A stretch of 64,000 nt of DNA from Myrica gale (GCA_963930655.1 OZ005607.1:17868374-17932373); one strand, 5' to 3'; counted from the first letter of the stretch, positions 21,513 to 32,968 are shown. Program-made: numbers and translations. The notes: generated by a model from the letters alone, not told the origin.

Positions 21513-22717
21513 TCCGAATGAGAACAATTCTTACCATTTTTTCATTTCATGAAGTGGGCCTTCATGTCAAAGGTAAGAAACAGTATTGCAAACACATTTC
21601 TCCACCTCCTCTTGTGTTTCTCGTTGATCTTGTATAAGAAAAATAAAAACTAATTTAATTATTCATCTAACAGGTAAACGATTACACATCCCAGGCTAAG
21701 ATATCCCATCAGGCATTTTGTTTTCAGTGGCAATCCATTGTGATAATTGGACATAATAATGTTGCCTCTCCAATTAGCATAATTGTTTAAATATTTGGAC
21801 ATAAATTCTACTTGCGTTTTTTTGAGTATCTTTGTTCTTCTTTCTCTCTCCTCTTTTCCCCCGTTGAATCAATAGGTTTGTCATTAAAGCTTGCTTTTCG
21901 TAGTTTGTCAACTTGAACTCGATCGATCCCAACTTTCACTGTCAACTTAACGGTGGAGTCTTTCAGCAGGCGAACCCTATCTTGAAATGACTGAACTTAT
22001 TCAATCCAAATACATTGACATTTTGATCTCTTTTGTAGATGGATCACTGGCTTGTATATTGTGTGAACTAGTCAAGTCTTAGCCTAGGCCATTCACCTTA
22101 TATAAGAACTCACATAGCAAATCTCGCATGTATTTATGACTCAAAAGGGTCTTTTGATGGAATAATTGCTTATTGGTTTTGGTTCATCAACTGGGATTTT
22201 TGTCAAGTATGGTATGCCAACTGACTCCTGGCATCAAATTTGTTGGGGATAAAGCTATGCAAGGAAAGAAATGTAAATATTTTCTTGATCATTCAAGTGG
22301 ACATGTAACATGGAGTGTTCTTTTCATAGTAAAAGCACCATCGTGGAAAAAAAAACAGAACCTGTCAATTAATTCCTTAGCACTGTCGTTGGGATAAAAA
22401 AAAAAAAGAACCTGTCAACGTACAGTCTCTTTCTGTCAATGATGCGTTTGGCCAACTTGCATTTTTTTTTTCCGTCGGTGAAAGCCAAAAACGTCTTCTG
22501 CACGTCCATGAAATTCTTGAAGGGAAAGGCTCGGGATCCCGATGTCTTTCCAGCCCCTGTCGGGAAATGCTCGGGATCCCATCGGGGTCCCAAGCATTTC
22601 CCATTCTTGAACGGCTTGAATTTTTCACCGTCAGTGAAAAACTGATGACGTCCTCTGCACGTTGATGAAAATCATTCCCTACTTGGTATTTTTCTCCGGA
22701 AAATCCGTCGACGTTGG
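21513..22717. other. No gene recognised; one internal direct repeat
   Basis: Near 22475-22520 and 22635-22675 a ~40-bp segment with CTGCACGT and ATGAAA is repeated in the same orientation, flanking a palindromic region around GGGATCCC. This may be an unclassified DNA element. The overlapping minus-strand frames at 22369-22778 show no protein family signature. Confidence 0.35.
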
Positions 22718-24285
22718 CAACTGACGGAACCAGGATTGAGTTAAGAGGGCAAATTTTTAAGACAAAATAACGTATCAAAAATTTTTCCTACTTAATACAA
22801 AAAAATATCTTAAAGTTAAAATATCGAAAATTAAAGACTACAAATATTAAAATATTAAAATACACATATCATACTATTTACTGAGACCAAAAGGTGACAA
22901 TTAGATCCTACGGGTCCGCATGCATAAATAATAAAAAGCTTGATGCACTAACCTTTAGGAGTACCATTTTGAAATAATAGCAAAAATCCTAAATAATAGC
23001 ACTACGAAATAATAACATCAAGCTTTTTACTAAACAGATACTCCTAAATAATAAAGCCTACTCCTATGCATCAGTATTTCTTCTATACTTCTCAACTTTC
23101 TCAATTCTTTTCAAACAGATATTCCCAAATACTCTATTCGGTTATTCCCTAATGTTTTGAAATCCTAAATGGTTTAATTGAAAATTAAATTAAACTAAAT
23201 ACTAAGTAGTCTAAAATCTAAATTGCCGATTTCAATTTTCACATACCTAGAGGCTAGAGTTTCAGAGAGGGCGGAGAGGGAGAGGCAGTCTTTTCACGAA
23301 ATAGAAAAGAGAGACAAATATACGAACCCTAGAATTTCCCCCCAAAAACGAAGAATGGATCTCTGAAAGACCAGGCCGCGCAGGTATAACCAGTACCAAT
23401 GCAGAAGTAACCACCAATTGGGATTTTACATAGTCTACACGCTTAAACCGAAGCGCGTATTTTTCATCAAGAAATGTGGCATTTCCAATGTAATCGAAAC
23501 CCTAGAATTACAGAGGAGCATCAATTAGCACCATCTCCATGCATTTTCAGGGGCCTCCACACAATTTCAATAACAAAACACAAAAACGATTGAATTTCCA
23601 CAAAATTGTATATCATTTCTTAGAATAAGAAATTCTAGATCTACTTAAGAGCGCACCCACGATTACACCAAAACTACACAATGCAATTGAAAAAATTAGA
23701 AAGCCCAGAGAGAGAGGAGAGAACGATTGATACCTCTGCGGCTAGATATTCCATGACAACGGCGAGGTAGATTGAAGCTCCAGCTCCAACACGCTCAGCA
23801 TACTTGCCGGCTTTCAAGAACCGGGCGATACGACCAACTGGGAACTGTAGACCGGCCTTGCTACTCCGAGACTGAGCCTTCTTCGAGGCCCCGGATCCGA
23901 GAGTTTTGCCCCGACCCGCCATTGATTTGAAGGTATAATTCCCAGAGCCCGAGAGGAAGCGAGAGAGCAACAGTAGAGGAAAAGTTAGGTCAGAGAGGAG
24001 AACTGGTTAGAGTGGTGTGCAAACAGTTTGCGTATATATGCAGGGGTGAGGCCTGAGGGAGAGCCAAAGTTTCAGAGAGAGAGCGCGAGAGAGAGAGAGA
24101 TAGGCCAAAAGTTTTTTTTTTCAAAATCAGAGGGTGATTTTGAAAGAAAAATAATATAATGAAGCAGGCCTGGACCAGTGGACTCACTCTGTCCCGTCCC
24201 CACTGGCCCTGAAGCAGGCCTGGACTAGTGGGGGCAAGCCTGCTTCTTAATAAAAAAAATTAAAAAAATTTTGGAGCTAGTGGGT
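22718..24285. mobile_element. Non-autonomous hAT-type element carrying histone H2A sequence
   Basis: The left 200 bp (starting CAACTGACGGAACCAGG) align with the left ends of the hAT elements at 27364 and 39651. The right part (about 24060-24285, with AAGCAGGCCTGG and GCCTGCTTCTTAATAA) aligns with the right part of the 39651 element. Between these arms lie a histone H2A promoter and first exon instead of hAT sequence. I infer that the element captured the H2A segment. The right terminal repeat and a target duplication are not clear. Confidence 0.6.
23734..23922 (-). pseudogene. Histone H2A exon 1, truncated gene
   Basis: The frame starts [20 protein letters not shown] and continues [28 protein letters not shown], the plant H2A N-terminal half of the histone fold. 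It ends at the usual plant H2A intron (GCAGAG then GTATCAATC) after LAAE (63 codons). The second exon (acidic patch and docking domain) is not found on the left. The normally invariant PVYLAAVLEY reads [10 protein letters not shown], four changes in a highly conserved stretch. The native upstream region seems retained, including a TATA (24033-24039). The frame start at 23922 is the standard MAGRG start. It looks like a decaying gene fragment. Confidence 0.85.
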
Positions 24286-24329
24286 GCGAGATCAAAGAAT
24301 TTTTGGAGCTGGTACCCCAGGCTCGGCCT

Positions 24330-24690
24330 GTGAATGGGCGCCCGTGGAACGATCCGTTCCACATTAGGTGCGTCGGCCACCAACGACTTCTGAAAACGGT
24401 TCTTCCAATCAGTGCTTGTCATTTTTTACCGATGCGTATTCCGGACGTACTAGATAGCCTCTTGTGTCGACGAAGAGGAAAGTGGTGGCGTGTAGTCAAT
24501 TCCGACGCAGTAGTGTGGGACCAATGCTGACAGTATTTTCAATCAATGGAGACAACTGGTGTTGTCGTTGAAGAATGAATGTTTTGTACAAAAAAAAATG
24601 GAATTCAAAGGAATTCAAAGTCGTCGATGAGTTGTAATAATTTCTTCGATTATTGTCGTACAGAAAACAATACACTTATAATAGCCTTCT
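24330..24690. other. Spacer 3' of RLP copy A
   Basis: No gene is seen. It probably includes the 3' untranslated region of the minus-strand gene that ends at 24694. A short duplication (GGAATTCAAA, twice near 24600) is present. Confidence 0.4.
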
Positions 24691-24693
24691 AAG

Positions 24694-26538
24694 CTATCTA
24701 GTCCAAGACGCTGCAATTATTATATAGAGCCGATCTCCTAAGTTGTCAAAAAATTGAAAATATGCAAATCTCCAATTACGGTTAATAACCAAAGAACCGC
24801 AGACTCCCCAAAATCCTGTTATAAAGCCAAGCACCACTGTAATTGGAAACCAAGGAATTCTATGCCCACCTACTTTCTCATCATGCGTATTCTTGTCATC
24901 GTTACTCTTGACAGTATGTGTGCACTCCTTTGAAAGTGGGGCACCACAAAGTCCAACATTTCCCTCATACGCAAAGGAACCAAAGCTCTGTAGCTGAGTG
25001 CTTGAGGGTATTGGTCCATAGAGATTATTGTTTGCTACGCTAAACCTTGCTAAGAAATTCAGACTATCAAGTGATTCTGGTATTTCGCCTGACAGCCGAT
25101 TCACAGAGAGGTTCAATCTTTCCAAGTTTGTGAGCTCTGAAATTTGACTTGGAATGTTGCCCAAGAAGTTGTTATTGCTAAGATCCAGCTCCTGAAGCAA
25201 CTTCAAACGACCAATTTCAATAGGGATGTTGCCACCAAGACTATTGTTGTTAAGGTAAATTCCTGTGTAGTAGCTAGAGAGAGAATTGTATTGGAAAACC
25301 CTTTGACCAATAATGGTAAAAAGTGGTAAAATCGAAGTGGTATTGTTCTCTAGAGCTTGTGTTGATATTAATGCTGGCAATGCACATAATTCTGTCGGGA
25401 TTTCACCAGAAAAGTGGTTGCTAGACAACTCCAAAAACTTGAGCCTTGGAAGGGTTGGAAACCAACCTGGAATTGAACCTGTGATACTGTTGCGATTTAG
25501 ATATAGGATTTCCAGCTTCTTTAGATTAGATAGCCACGTGGGCAATTGACCTGTCAACTGGCATCCATCAAGACCCAAGAACTGGACATTTCTGAATCCA
25601 TCACGAGCTATGCTGTCATCTGTTGGTACTGCCTCGTGAAAAAAATTTCTTCCAATGATGACAACACTGAGGAACTTACAGTGCATCAGAATCTTGATTG
25701 CACTAGTGATATTAGTTAGATTGTTCGAGGGGACGGAGAAAAAAGATAAGAACCGCAATTGAGACACCTCAGGTGGGATTTGGCCCTCTAGTTGGTTATC
25801 AGAAATTCGAATTGCTTTTAGCAACTTGCATGAGTGAAGGCTTACAGGAAAGTTACCTGTAAAATGATTATGTCCCATGTCAAGCACTGTAAGTTGTTGA
25901 AGACCGGAGAAATTAAGCGTGGTGATATTTCCTTCAAACAAATTGCTCCGTAAAATTAATTTGACGAGATTCTTGCATTCCATCAAAGTTTGGGGCAAAG
26001 TGCCTGTAAAAATATTGTTGCTGAGATTGAGCTTAGTCAAGTTCCATGCTCTTCGAAAGAATGAGGATTCAATCGTCCCGTTGAAGTAGTTGCTAGAGAT
26101 GTCAAGTACTTGAACAGAAGCAAGCAAACCCTCAGATGAAAAATAGAACGAGAAGCCCCCAGCTAGATAGTTGGAGCTCAAATCAAGGACCGTGAGTCGG
26201 TTCAAGGACGAAAAGAGTCTCAAGGGGAGTGTACTAGAAAGTAGATTGCCAGAGAGATTGAGATAAGACAGATGTGTGAGATTTCCTAGCACAGGATATA
26301 TGTTTCCTGCGAGGCCTTTAGATGGTAAGGAAATATGAGTGACATGACCTCTAGGATCACAGGCAATACCTTCCCAGTTGCAGCAATCAGTGGAGGACCA
26401 ATTTAAAGGAGGGGAGGAGGTTCGGAACGGTAAGGACAAGATAGAGTTGCGATCTATTTGATTGCATGCATGATTCCGATAGATAAGGCTAAAGGCCAAC
26501 AAGGGGAAAAAAAGATAACCAGGCTTGAAGTCTGCCAT
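24694..26538 (-). CDS. LRR receptor-like protein, copy A (614 aa)
   Basis: This is a membrane-anchored LRR receptor-like protein, probably of the RLP2/RLP3 group whose extracellular part resembles PSY1R/PSKR peptide receptors. Such proteins lack a kinase and act with partner kinases. Order: signal peptide (about 1-25), LRR N-cap with CCNWEGIACD (about 50-60), LRRs to about 520 (for example LDLSNNNFLGNIPSQISEL), the GLCGAPL cap, a transmembrane segment (about 564-585) and a tail of about 29 residues. No intron is needed. I start at 26538 because copy B starts at the matching methionine (MADFKP/MPDFKP) and a TATA box lies at 26580-26587; the longer frame would begin upstream of it. It is about 105 residues shorter than copy B, with roughly four LRRs missing after residue ~170. 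Confidence 0.9.
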   Translation of the reverse strand: MADFKPGYLFFPLLAFSLIYRNHACNQIDRNSILSLPFRTSSPPLNWSSTDCCNWEGIACDPRGHVTHISLPSKGLAGNIYPVLGNLTHLSYLNLSGNLLSSTLPLRLFSSLNRLTVLDLSSNYLAGGFSFYFSSEGLLASVQVLDISSNYFNGTIESSFFRRAWNLTKLNLSNNIFTGTLPQTLMECKNLVKLILRSNLFEGNITTLNFSGLQQLTVLDMGHNHFTGNFPVSLHSCKLLKAIRISDNQLEGQIPPEVSQLRFLSFFSVPSNNLTNITSAIKILMHCKFLSVVIIGRNFFHEAVPTDDSIARDGFRNVQFLGLDGCQLTGQLPTWLSNLKKLEILYLNRNSITGSIPGWFPTLPRLKFLELSSNHFSGEIPTELCALPALISTQALENNTTSILPLFTIIGQRVFQYNSLSSYYTGIYLNNNSLGGNIPIEIGRLKLLQELDLSNNNFLGNIPSQISELTNLERLNLSVNRLSGEIPESLDSLNFLARFSVANNNLYGPIPSSTQLQSFGSFAYEGNVGLCGAPLSKECTHTVKSNDDKNTHDEKVGGHRIPWFPITVVLGFITGFWGVCGSLVINRNWRFAYFQFFDNLGDRLYIIIAASWTR

Positions 26539-26579
26539 GGTTTTTGATTGATATCTCGTACTAGCAGAAGCTATAGGTA

Positions 26580-26587
26580 TATTTATA
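26580..26587 (-). promoter_or_regulatory. TATA box of RLP copy A
   Basis: TATAAATA on the minus strand lies about 42 bp before the ATG at 26538. Copy B has a TATA-like sequence at nearly the same distance, which supports both starts and implies very short leaders. Confidence 0.55.
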
Positions 26588-26644
26588 GTCAGTCTAGCTC
26601 TGCTTAAATGGGAGAATAGGAAAATGCCAAAACGTGGTGGCACC

Positions 26645-27363
26645 TTGACATTGGGGTCAGATCACACTTTGCGTGGTAGCCTGAGCAAATGTGAATGCAA
26701 GAAATAATTCTATCTAACACGGAAGTTAATTAATGAACAGTAAAAATAATTAATTAATTGAGTCCTCTACCCTAAGACATATCATAATTAATTATTTACG
26801 AAAATTATCACCATATTTCTGGTCAACCTTTCATTTTAAATGAGTTGGTTATGGTTTTGTACCCAATCCGATGAAGCAACGCGATCTTTTTGTTTTTAAG
26901 TATTTAATAATAAATACGTAAACAATTTTCGAACTTTGAAAGTTTACTCTGCGTGATGCTAAGCAAGTCAATTATCTCAAATTTTCTTGTCGCCAGACGG
27001 CACCTTCAGTGCCAGGCAGGTCCTTCATCAAGTCCTGTTTGGGCATGGAAAAAAGGCCATTGCGAAAAGAAAAAGGCAGAAAAGAAACTTTGATTTGCGT
27101 GTTGTCGTTTGGGCCGGGAAAAAAGGGCGACTGAAAAGAAGCTTTGATTTGCGCCATTATCGCCGACTGACGTATTCTCTATGGAAGTATTGAAAATTTC
27201 ATTGAATTTAGTAGTACTCAGTCACCAAGAGAGTCCTGTCTTACTGATAGTACTGTATTCTATGGAGACAAAAGTAGTCGGATGTCAATGACATTCATTA
27301 GCCGATCTCTCTTCGCACGGGATAGACGAAGAAGAAAAAAAAACAATTATATATGTGTGGGCC
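26645..27363. other. Upstream region of RLP copy A
   Basis: Around 26822-26880 the sequence (CAACCTTTCAT and AATCCGATGAAGCA) matches 45318-45362 upstream of copy B. Near 27077 and 27132 is a direct repeat of AAAAGAARCTTTGATTTGCG. The block ATTTGCGCCATTAT near 27150 recurs at about 37192. Confidence 0.5.
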
Positions 27364-28820
27364 CAGTGGCGGAACCAGGACCAAAATTCGGAGGGGTCCA
27401 ATTCTAAAGACGAAATGATAAATTTTTTTTTTTCCTTTATAATGCTAAAAATTGTCTTACAATTACAATATCAAAAATTAAAGACTAAAAGCATTAAAAA
27501 TATTACAATACATGTACTGTGCTATGTACTGCGACTAAGATGTGACAATTGCATCCTACGATTTTGCATCTTTTGAAAATGTTACAAAACGGCTTCGTTC
27601 TCTTGTGACAAACTTATTCATTATCTAAATAAAATAAAATAAAGTGAATGTATCAATATATTATATTCCAGAGACTAAAAGCCATGTGGAGATGCAAAGT
27701 GAAGTATCCTGTTCATAAACACATGTGGAGATGCAAATAAACAGTGAAAAATATATGACAGTCAATTCCACAAAAGAAAAACAGTACAACAATTGCCAAT
27801 TCCACAAGGAACCTTTCATGAAAAAATCAACAACATATCCCACTATCCCAGCACTTCCAACAACCCACAAAATTCACACATTTCTAATTCACAAAATTCA
27901 TAAAATCCCTAATTCACAAAACTCATCAAATCTCTAATTCACATATTCCTAATTCAAAAAATTCATCAAATTCCTAATTCAAAAATCCATAATTCATCAA
28001 ATTCATCAAAAAATCACAACAATAATTAAATTTGTAAATATAATTAAATCATGGTTGAGTGCCCAGACCTGCAGCGGTGGCTAGTGCGGTAGTGGCTGAG
28101 TGAGAAAGTGAGAGGTGTGAGAAACAGAAAAGAGAAAGACAGGAGGCAATGGCGGAAGGAAGGGGTAGCGACCCTGCATTTGTTCTGCAAATTTTGGCCA
28201 CCAACTTTTTCTTCGTTGTTTTTTTCTTTCATTCTTTGACTAAGTTAATGTTCATACATAGTGAAGATCTAAGTCCACATACTATTGTACCTCTGAATAG
28301 AGGAAACAACACCTGACCCTTATGATCAGACATCGAGACTTTCACAAAAACCCAACGAGGGTATGCCCAGGGAAGGAAAAAAGTGGGTCGCGGGAACAAC
28401 ATGCAACCGTACTATCCAAATAATTGAACAATATTTTTTTTGCAAAAAATTACGTGGAAAAATGCAAAAAGTTACAATCGGAGCTTTTAAGTTTTTTTTA
28501 ATATAATATGCAAAAACAAGGGAAAAAAAGCGAAAAATGAGAGAGTGGGAGGAGTGAGGACTGATGGTGCCAGTTTAGCTCATTTCTGCTGTGTGGACTG
28601 ATAGAAAATGTCAGACGATGTTATTGCAGTTTTCCTGGGTCAAAGGTATCGGCCAGACTTTATGTGTAAAACATATGTATAGTTGGTCTGGGCCTGAGCT
28701 TCAAAGGTATCGGGCCCAGGCCAACTTAATTTTTTTTTTTTAAAAAGTAATGAAATTGTTTTTTGGGTGGCGTGAGGGGTAGCGGCCGCCCAGGGTCTCT
28801 ACCCCTTCCTTCCGCCTCTG
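27364..28820. mobile_element. Non-autonomous hAT element (1457 bp)
   Basis: It begins CAGTGGCGGAACCAGGACC and ends CTTCCGCCTCTG, hAT-type termini. It is flanked by the 8-bp duplication TGTGGGCC (27356-27363 and 28821-28828). No transposase is encoded; the interior is AT-rich. An internal segment at 28147-28176 (CAATGGCGGAAGGAAGGGG) is an inverted copy of the right terminus, so the right third may be a rearranged or nested unit. Confidence 0.8.
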
Positions 28821-29089
28821 TGTGGGCCAGTTTCATGTCCAATTTGATTATGGCTCCAGTAATGTAAACGATTTTGAGAAAAAAATTGCAAACGGCCCTT
28901 TGCTCTAGCTATTTGGAGTTGCCAAAATTGATGGTTAGATACTTGATGGACTATAATATAATCGGCTCAACTCATTGTAAATATATCAGCCCAATTATAG
29001 TCTTGCCTAAGTTTATAAGCTTATCCAAAATCTTCAGACCGCACACATATGAATTTATCTTTTCATATTTTTTCGCTCAACTATTCAAA

Positions 29090-29345
29090 GAGTCATAAGA
29101 TTCACGGTATTAAGATTCGTCTTAGATTTTTAATCTCTCACATATAAATAGACAAGCACCCCTTTTATATCTTTTAAAATTTAAATTGCTCTTTTAATAC
29201 TGAACTGTTCTTAAGATCTAACTTAAGCATCGAAATCTCTATATCCGACGCAGTATATTACTTGTTTATTTTTCAGATCTGATCGATTTCTGTAATTAGT
29301 AATTTTTGACATTATCATCGGTACTAATGCTTTCATCTTTCTATT
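29090..29345 (+). repeat. LTR-like repeat fragment related to 62400-62600
   Basis: The segment matches 62400-62600 in the same orientation, sharing ATTGCTCTTTTAATACT, AGATCTAACTTA and TTTTCAG followed by TCTGAT. It is probably a scrap of the same LTR family. No coding part is present. Confidence 0.5.
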
Positions 29346-29549
29346 ATTGCTATCCCATTTTGCCTCTTTCTATGTCAACCTAGGTATGGCGTAATAATTT
29401 TTTTATTTTTTTTTTGTAAAATTTTTAAATAACCAAAAACGTTGATCTAGGACCACGAGAAGAAAAAGTGATCCATATTTTCTTCATTTGAATTTCCACA
29501 AGCCATACTGAAAGTGGACGAGAATGATTGACGGTAAAAATAATCTCGT

Positions 29550-30086
29550 AGGATTGAGACAGATTGAGAGGTGTGAGATAAGTGTGAACTCTGCAATAAA
29601 AGGAGACATAGGGGATGTTCGGTTAAGGTGTATTGTGAGGATTTTTTGTGTTTTGAGAATTTTTATGTGATGTTAACTTTATTGGTATGCGTGTTGTAGT
29701 TATATTTATGTTGTGTGAAAAATTATGTTTGGTTGTAGAATCCTGAGGATTTAAAAAATTCTGAGGATTCTTTGTAAACGAACAGACTCAGTCTTGTTTG
29801 AGCCCAATAATTTAGGTTTAATAATAAAAAATTCAACACATAATTTTTTATTATTATAATATTTATTAAAAATCTTCTCTCTCTTCACTTTTTCACCAAT
29901 TCTTATAACATATTTTTACTTTATAATATTTCTCAAACCCCAATACACAAAATTTCCACCTTCAAACATCCGCTCCCTTGGAGACCTTTGCCTGCTCTTT
30001 ATGATCCAAAAAATACCTTCCCACGCAACAATCAATGGAAGATTAGTTTAATAATGCAGAAGAGGTTTGCAACAATCAATGGAAGA
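29550..30086 (-). pseudogene. Scrap of a third RLP gene (N-terminal codons), split by a MITE
   Basis: Both flanks of the MITE at 29611-29977 resemble RLP copy B in the same orientation. 29985-30042 (CTTTATGATC, AATACCTTCCCA, CAACAATCAATGGAAGA) matches 44509-44556, the codons for the LRR N-cap (SSIDCC, then DHKGQ). 29550-29610 (GATTGAG, GTGTGAGAT, GGAGA.ATA) matches about 44413-44470. CAACAATCAATGGAAGA is repeated at 30070. A LINE then begins at about 30086. This looks like what is left of an RLP copy between A and B. The alignment is by eye over roughly 110 bases. Confidence 0.55.
29611..29977. mobile_element. MITE-like element with inverted ends
   Basis: The left end GGGGATGTTCGGTTAAGG and the right end, read in reverse as GGGAGCGGATGTTTGAAGG, are imperfect inverted repeats that continue for about 45 bp. 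The centre is AT-rich and non-coding. It sits inside RLP-like sequence. Confidence 0.6.
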
Positions 30087-30701
30087 CTATTTTAAGGATG
30101 CTCTTAGAATCTGGAATAGAGATGTTTTTGGGGTGGTGCAACTTCATATTAAATCCTTACATGACCGCCTTACTTATGTCCAGTCTCTTAGTCCCATTGA
30201 TCAAACTTAGGAGGCTGAGCAGAGGATTCGGGCAGATTTATTGGAAGCAATGAAGAGGGAAGAATGTATTTGGAAAAAAAATCCCGAATCAGTTGGCTTG
30301 CTACTTCGGATCTCAACACGAGGTATTTTCACCTCTCTACTATTCTTCGACGTCGTCAAAATAATATTGAATCGCTTAAAAACAGTCAAGGGGTATGGGT
30401 TCAAGAGCGAGATGGAATTGGCAACATAGCAGTAGACTATTTTCATAATTTATATGCTTTTGAATGCGTGGGCGATTTTGCTGTTTTGGAGGAGATCATC
30501 TTCCCGACTATTTCCAGAGAAGACAATGAAACACTCTGTACTATGCCTTCAGCTGAAGAGATTAGCTGTGTTGTCTTCCAATTGGGTGCTCTCAAAGCAC
30601 CAGGGCAGACGAAATGTCAGGAATTTTCTATCAACACTACTGGGAAACGGTCGGCCCGTCTATGATTAGGATGGTTCAACATTTTCTCAAGACAGGGCTT
30701 T

Positions 30702-31541
30702 TTGCTCAAGCAATTGAACCACAGCTTCTTAGTTCTAATCCCAAAGGTTGACCATCCTGTGAGAATTGAGCAATTCAGGCCCATCAACCTTTGTAACTTG
30801 GCATATAAGGTGATTTTGAAGTTATTGGCCGGGAGGTTGAAAGGGGTTATTTCTAAACTTATTTCCCCTTTTCAAGCTGTTTTTGTTCTTGGGCGCTCCA
30901 TTCAGGAAAATGCGATCTTAGGCCAAGAGATCATTCATTCGATGAAAGGTAAGAGAGGTCGAAAGGGGCTGGTCGCTTTAAAGTTGAATATGGAGAAGGC
31001 TTTTGATCAAATGGAGTGGAGATTTATTCTGGAGGTGCTGAGGAGGTTTGGGTTCTGTGATCTCTGGATTCGGTGGATGGAAAAGTGCATGACTACTTTT
31101 TCTTTCTCGGTTTTGCTGAATGGGTCTCCGTTTGGTTTCTTTCAACCGGGGAGGGGTTTACGACAAGGAGATCTGTTATCTCCCTTTCTTTTTATTTTGG
31201 GTGTCGAGGTTCTTTCAAGATTGTTAAGTCAGGCAGATCATTCCGGCTTCATCCATGGGATTAAAGTTTCTCGGACAGCGCCTCCCATTCATCACCTCCT
31301 CTTTGCTGATGATCTTTTGGTTTTTGGCCGTGCATATGTTAGGGAAGCTCGTAGTATTCAGGATGTTCTTGACCAATATGCTCGGCTTTCTGGTCAAAGA
31401 GTGAATAGAAGCAAATCAGCCTTGTTTTGTAGTAGGAACACCAACCCTGAGGTGGTAGGTTCCCTTTGTGAGATTCTACAGGTTAGGAGAATGGGTTTGG
31501 ATTGCAAATATCTTGGGCTTCCTATGTTCATTGGGAGATAA
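30702..31541 (+). pseudogene. LINE reverse transcriptase core
   Basis: This 279-codon open frame holds the RT palm. Key residues are visible: LKLNMEKAFDQMEW, where the usual catalytic aspartate of motif A (V-D-x-x-K-A-F-D) reads N but the following FD is kept; RGLRQGDLLSPFLFIL; and HHLLFADDLLVFG, the YxDD box in its FADD form usual for plant L1. The frame continues after one stop codon as the RT thumb. It is a fragment of ORF2, not a host gene. Confidence 0.85.
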
Positions 31542-32477
31542 AAAAAGAGGGCCTTTGAAGATGTGAAAAGCAAAGTTCTCTCTAAAGTGGCTGGTTGGAA
31601 AATGCGCTTTCTCTCTCAAGCGGGGAGGACTGTTCTGATCAAAGCGGTCACGACGGCAATGCCCTTGTATTGTATGTCAACATTTCTTCTACCGCGGGGT
31701 TGGTGTGAAGACATTGATCGGATCCTAAAAAATTTCTGGTGGGGTTTCCCCACTGAAAAAACCTACAATTTTACGCCTCGAGCGTGGGACGTGATTTTCC
31801 TTCCTAAGGAGATGGGTGGGCTCGGTTTGAGGAAGTTGCACGAGATCAACAAGGCTCTCGTGGCTAAACTAGCGTGGAAGTTTCTTACCTCATCACCTCG
31901 GGCCTTTGTCTTTGGCCAAGGAATGACAGTTCAGTGCGGCTCAAGGAGGACCCGTGGGTCCCTGGCGAAGCCGACAATCTTCCGGTGTGGAGAGCAGATT
32001 CAGTTCAACCGATTAATTGTCAGATGGTTGCTGATCTGGTGAGACCATATGGTGTGCAGTGGGATGTGGAGTTGCTGTGGAGTCTTTTTGTTGAGTCGAC
32101 GATTGCGATTATCTTAAGGATGCCTATTCCTAATCCTTTGATGACTGATAAATGGATATGGACTCTGGAGAAATATGGTGACTTTTCGGTTAAATCTTTG
32201 GTTCTGTCACAGCAACGGCTTAGAGCTCCTGACCATGTCGTGCTAGATTCAGGGACTTGGATGAGACTTTGGAAACTTAAGCTGCAGGATAGACTAAAGT
32301 TGTTACTTTGGAAGATCGCTTCTGGGGCGATGAAAGCTATGGGTGCTTTGGGGAAGATCCTTCATACAAAATTCGAAGAGGGGTTTATATGCCCGTTGTG
32401 TGGACATATGCCAGAAGATGTTATTCATTATTTGTGCAGTGTAGTGTGGCAACCATAGCATGGAGGGAGTCCCCATG

Positions 32478-32926
32478 TAGAGACGAAGCTACGGGGGGGG
32501 GGGGGGGGGGGGGGGGGCCAGTGGGGGCCATGGCCCCCCCAAATTTTTTATTCACATATAGGTAATTTCAAATAAAATTTAAAATAATGTTTGTTATTGT
32601 CCCCCCAAAATTTGTGGAGAAAAAAAAGCAAGAGATTTCTTACCAAGCAAAAAGCATCTGTCATTTAGCAATTATAACAAAAATTAAAATAAAATTAAGG
32701 CAGTTGAAAGTGTATATGGAAATTCCTCCAAAATCTCCAACAATCCCATTATTGAAATGTTTGATTTATTCGGCCATTTTTTTTTGAATTTTTTCTCTCC
32801 CTTTCTTATGGTTTCAAACTTTCAACTCCTCTTTCTTTTTCCTTCTCTCTCTCTCACTATCTCTTCTTCCTCTCCTAGGTTTTTTTCTCTTTCTAGACTG
32901 TTGCCTCCATTGTTCGTCTCTCTTAT

Positions 32927-32968
<42 letters not shown>

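Noticed and set aside
26539-26643. Longer N-terminus for RLP copy A
   Set aside because: The extra 35 codons overlap a TATA box and have no counterpart in copy B.
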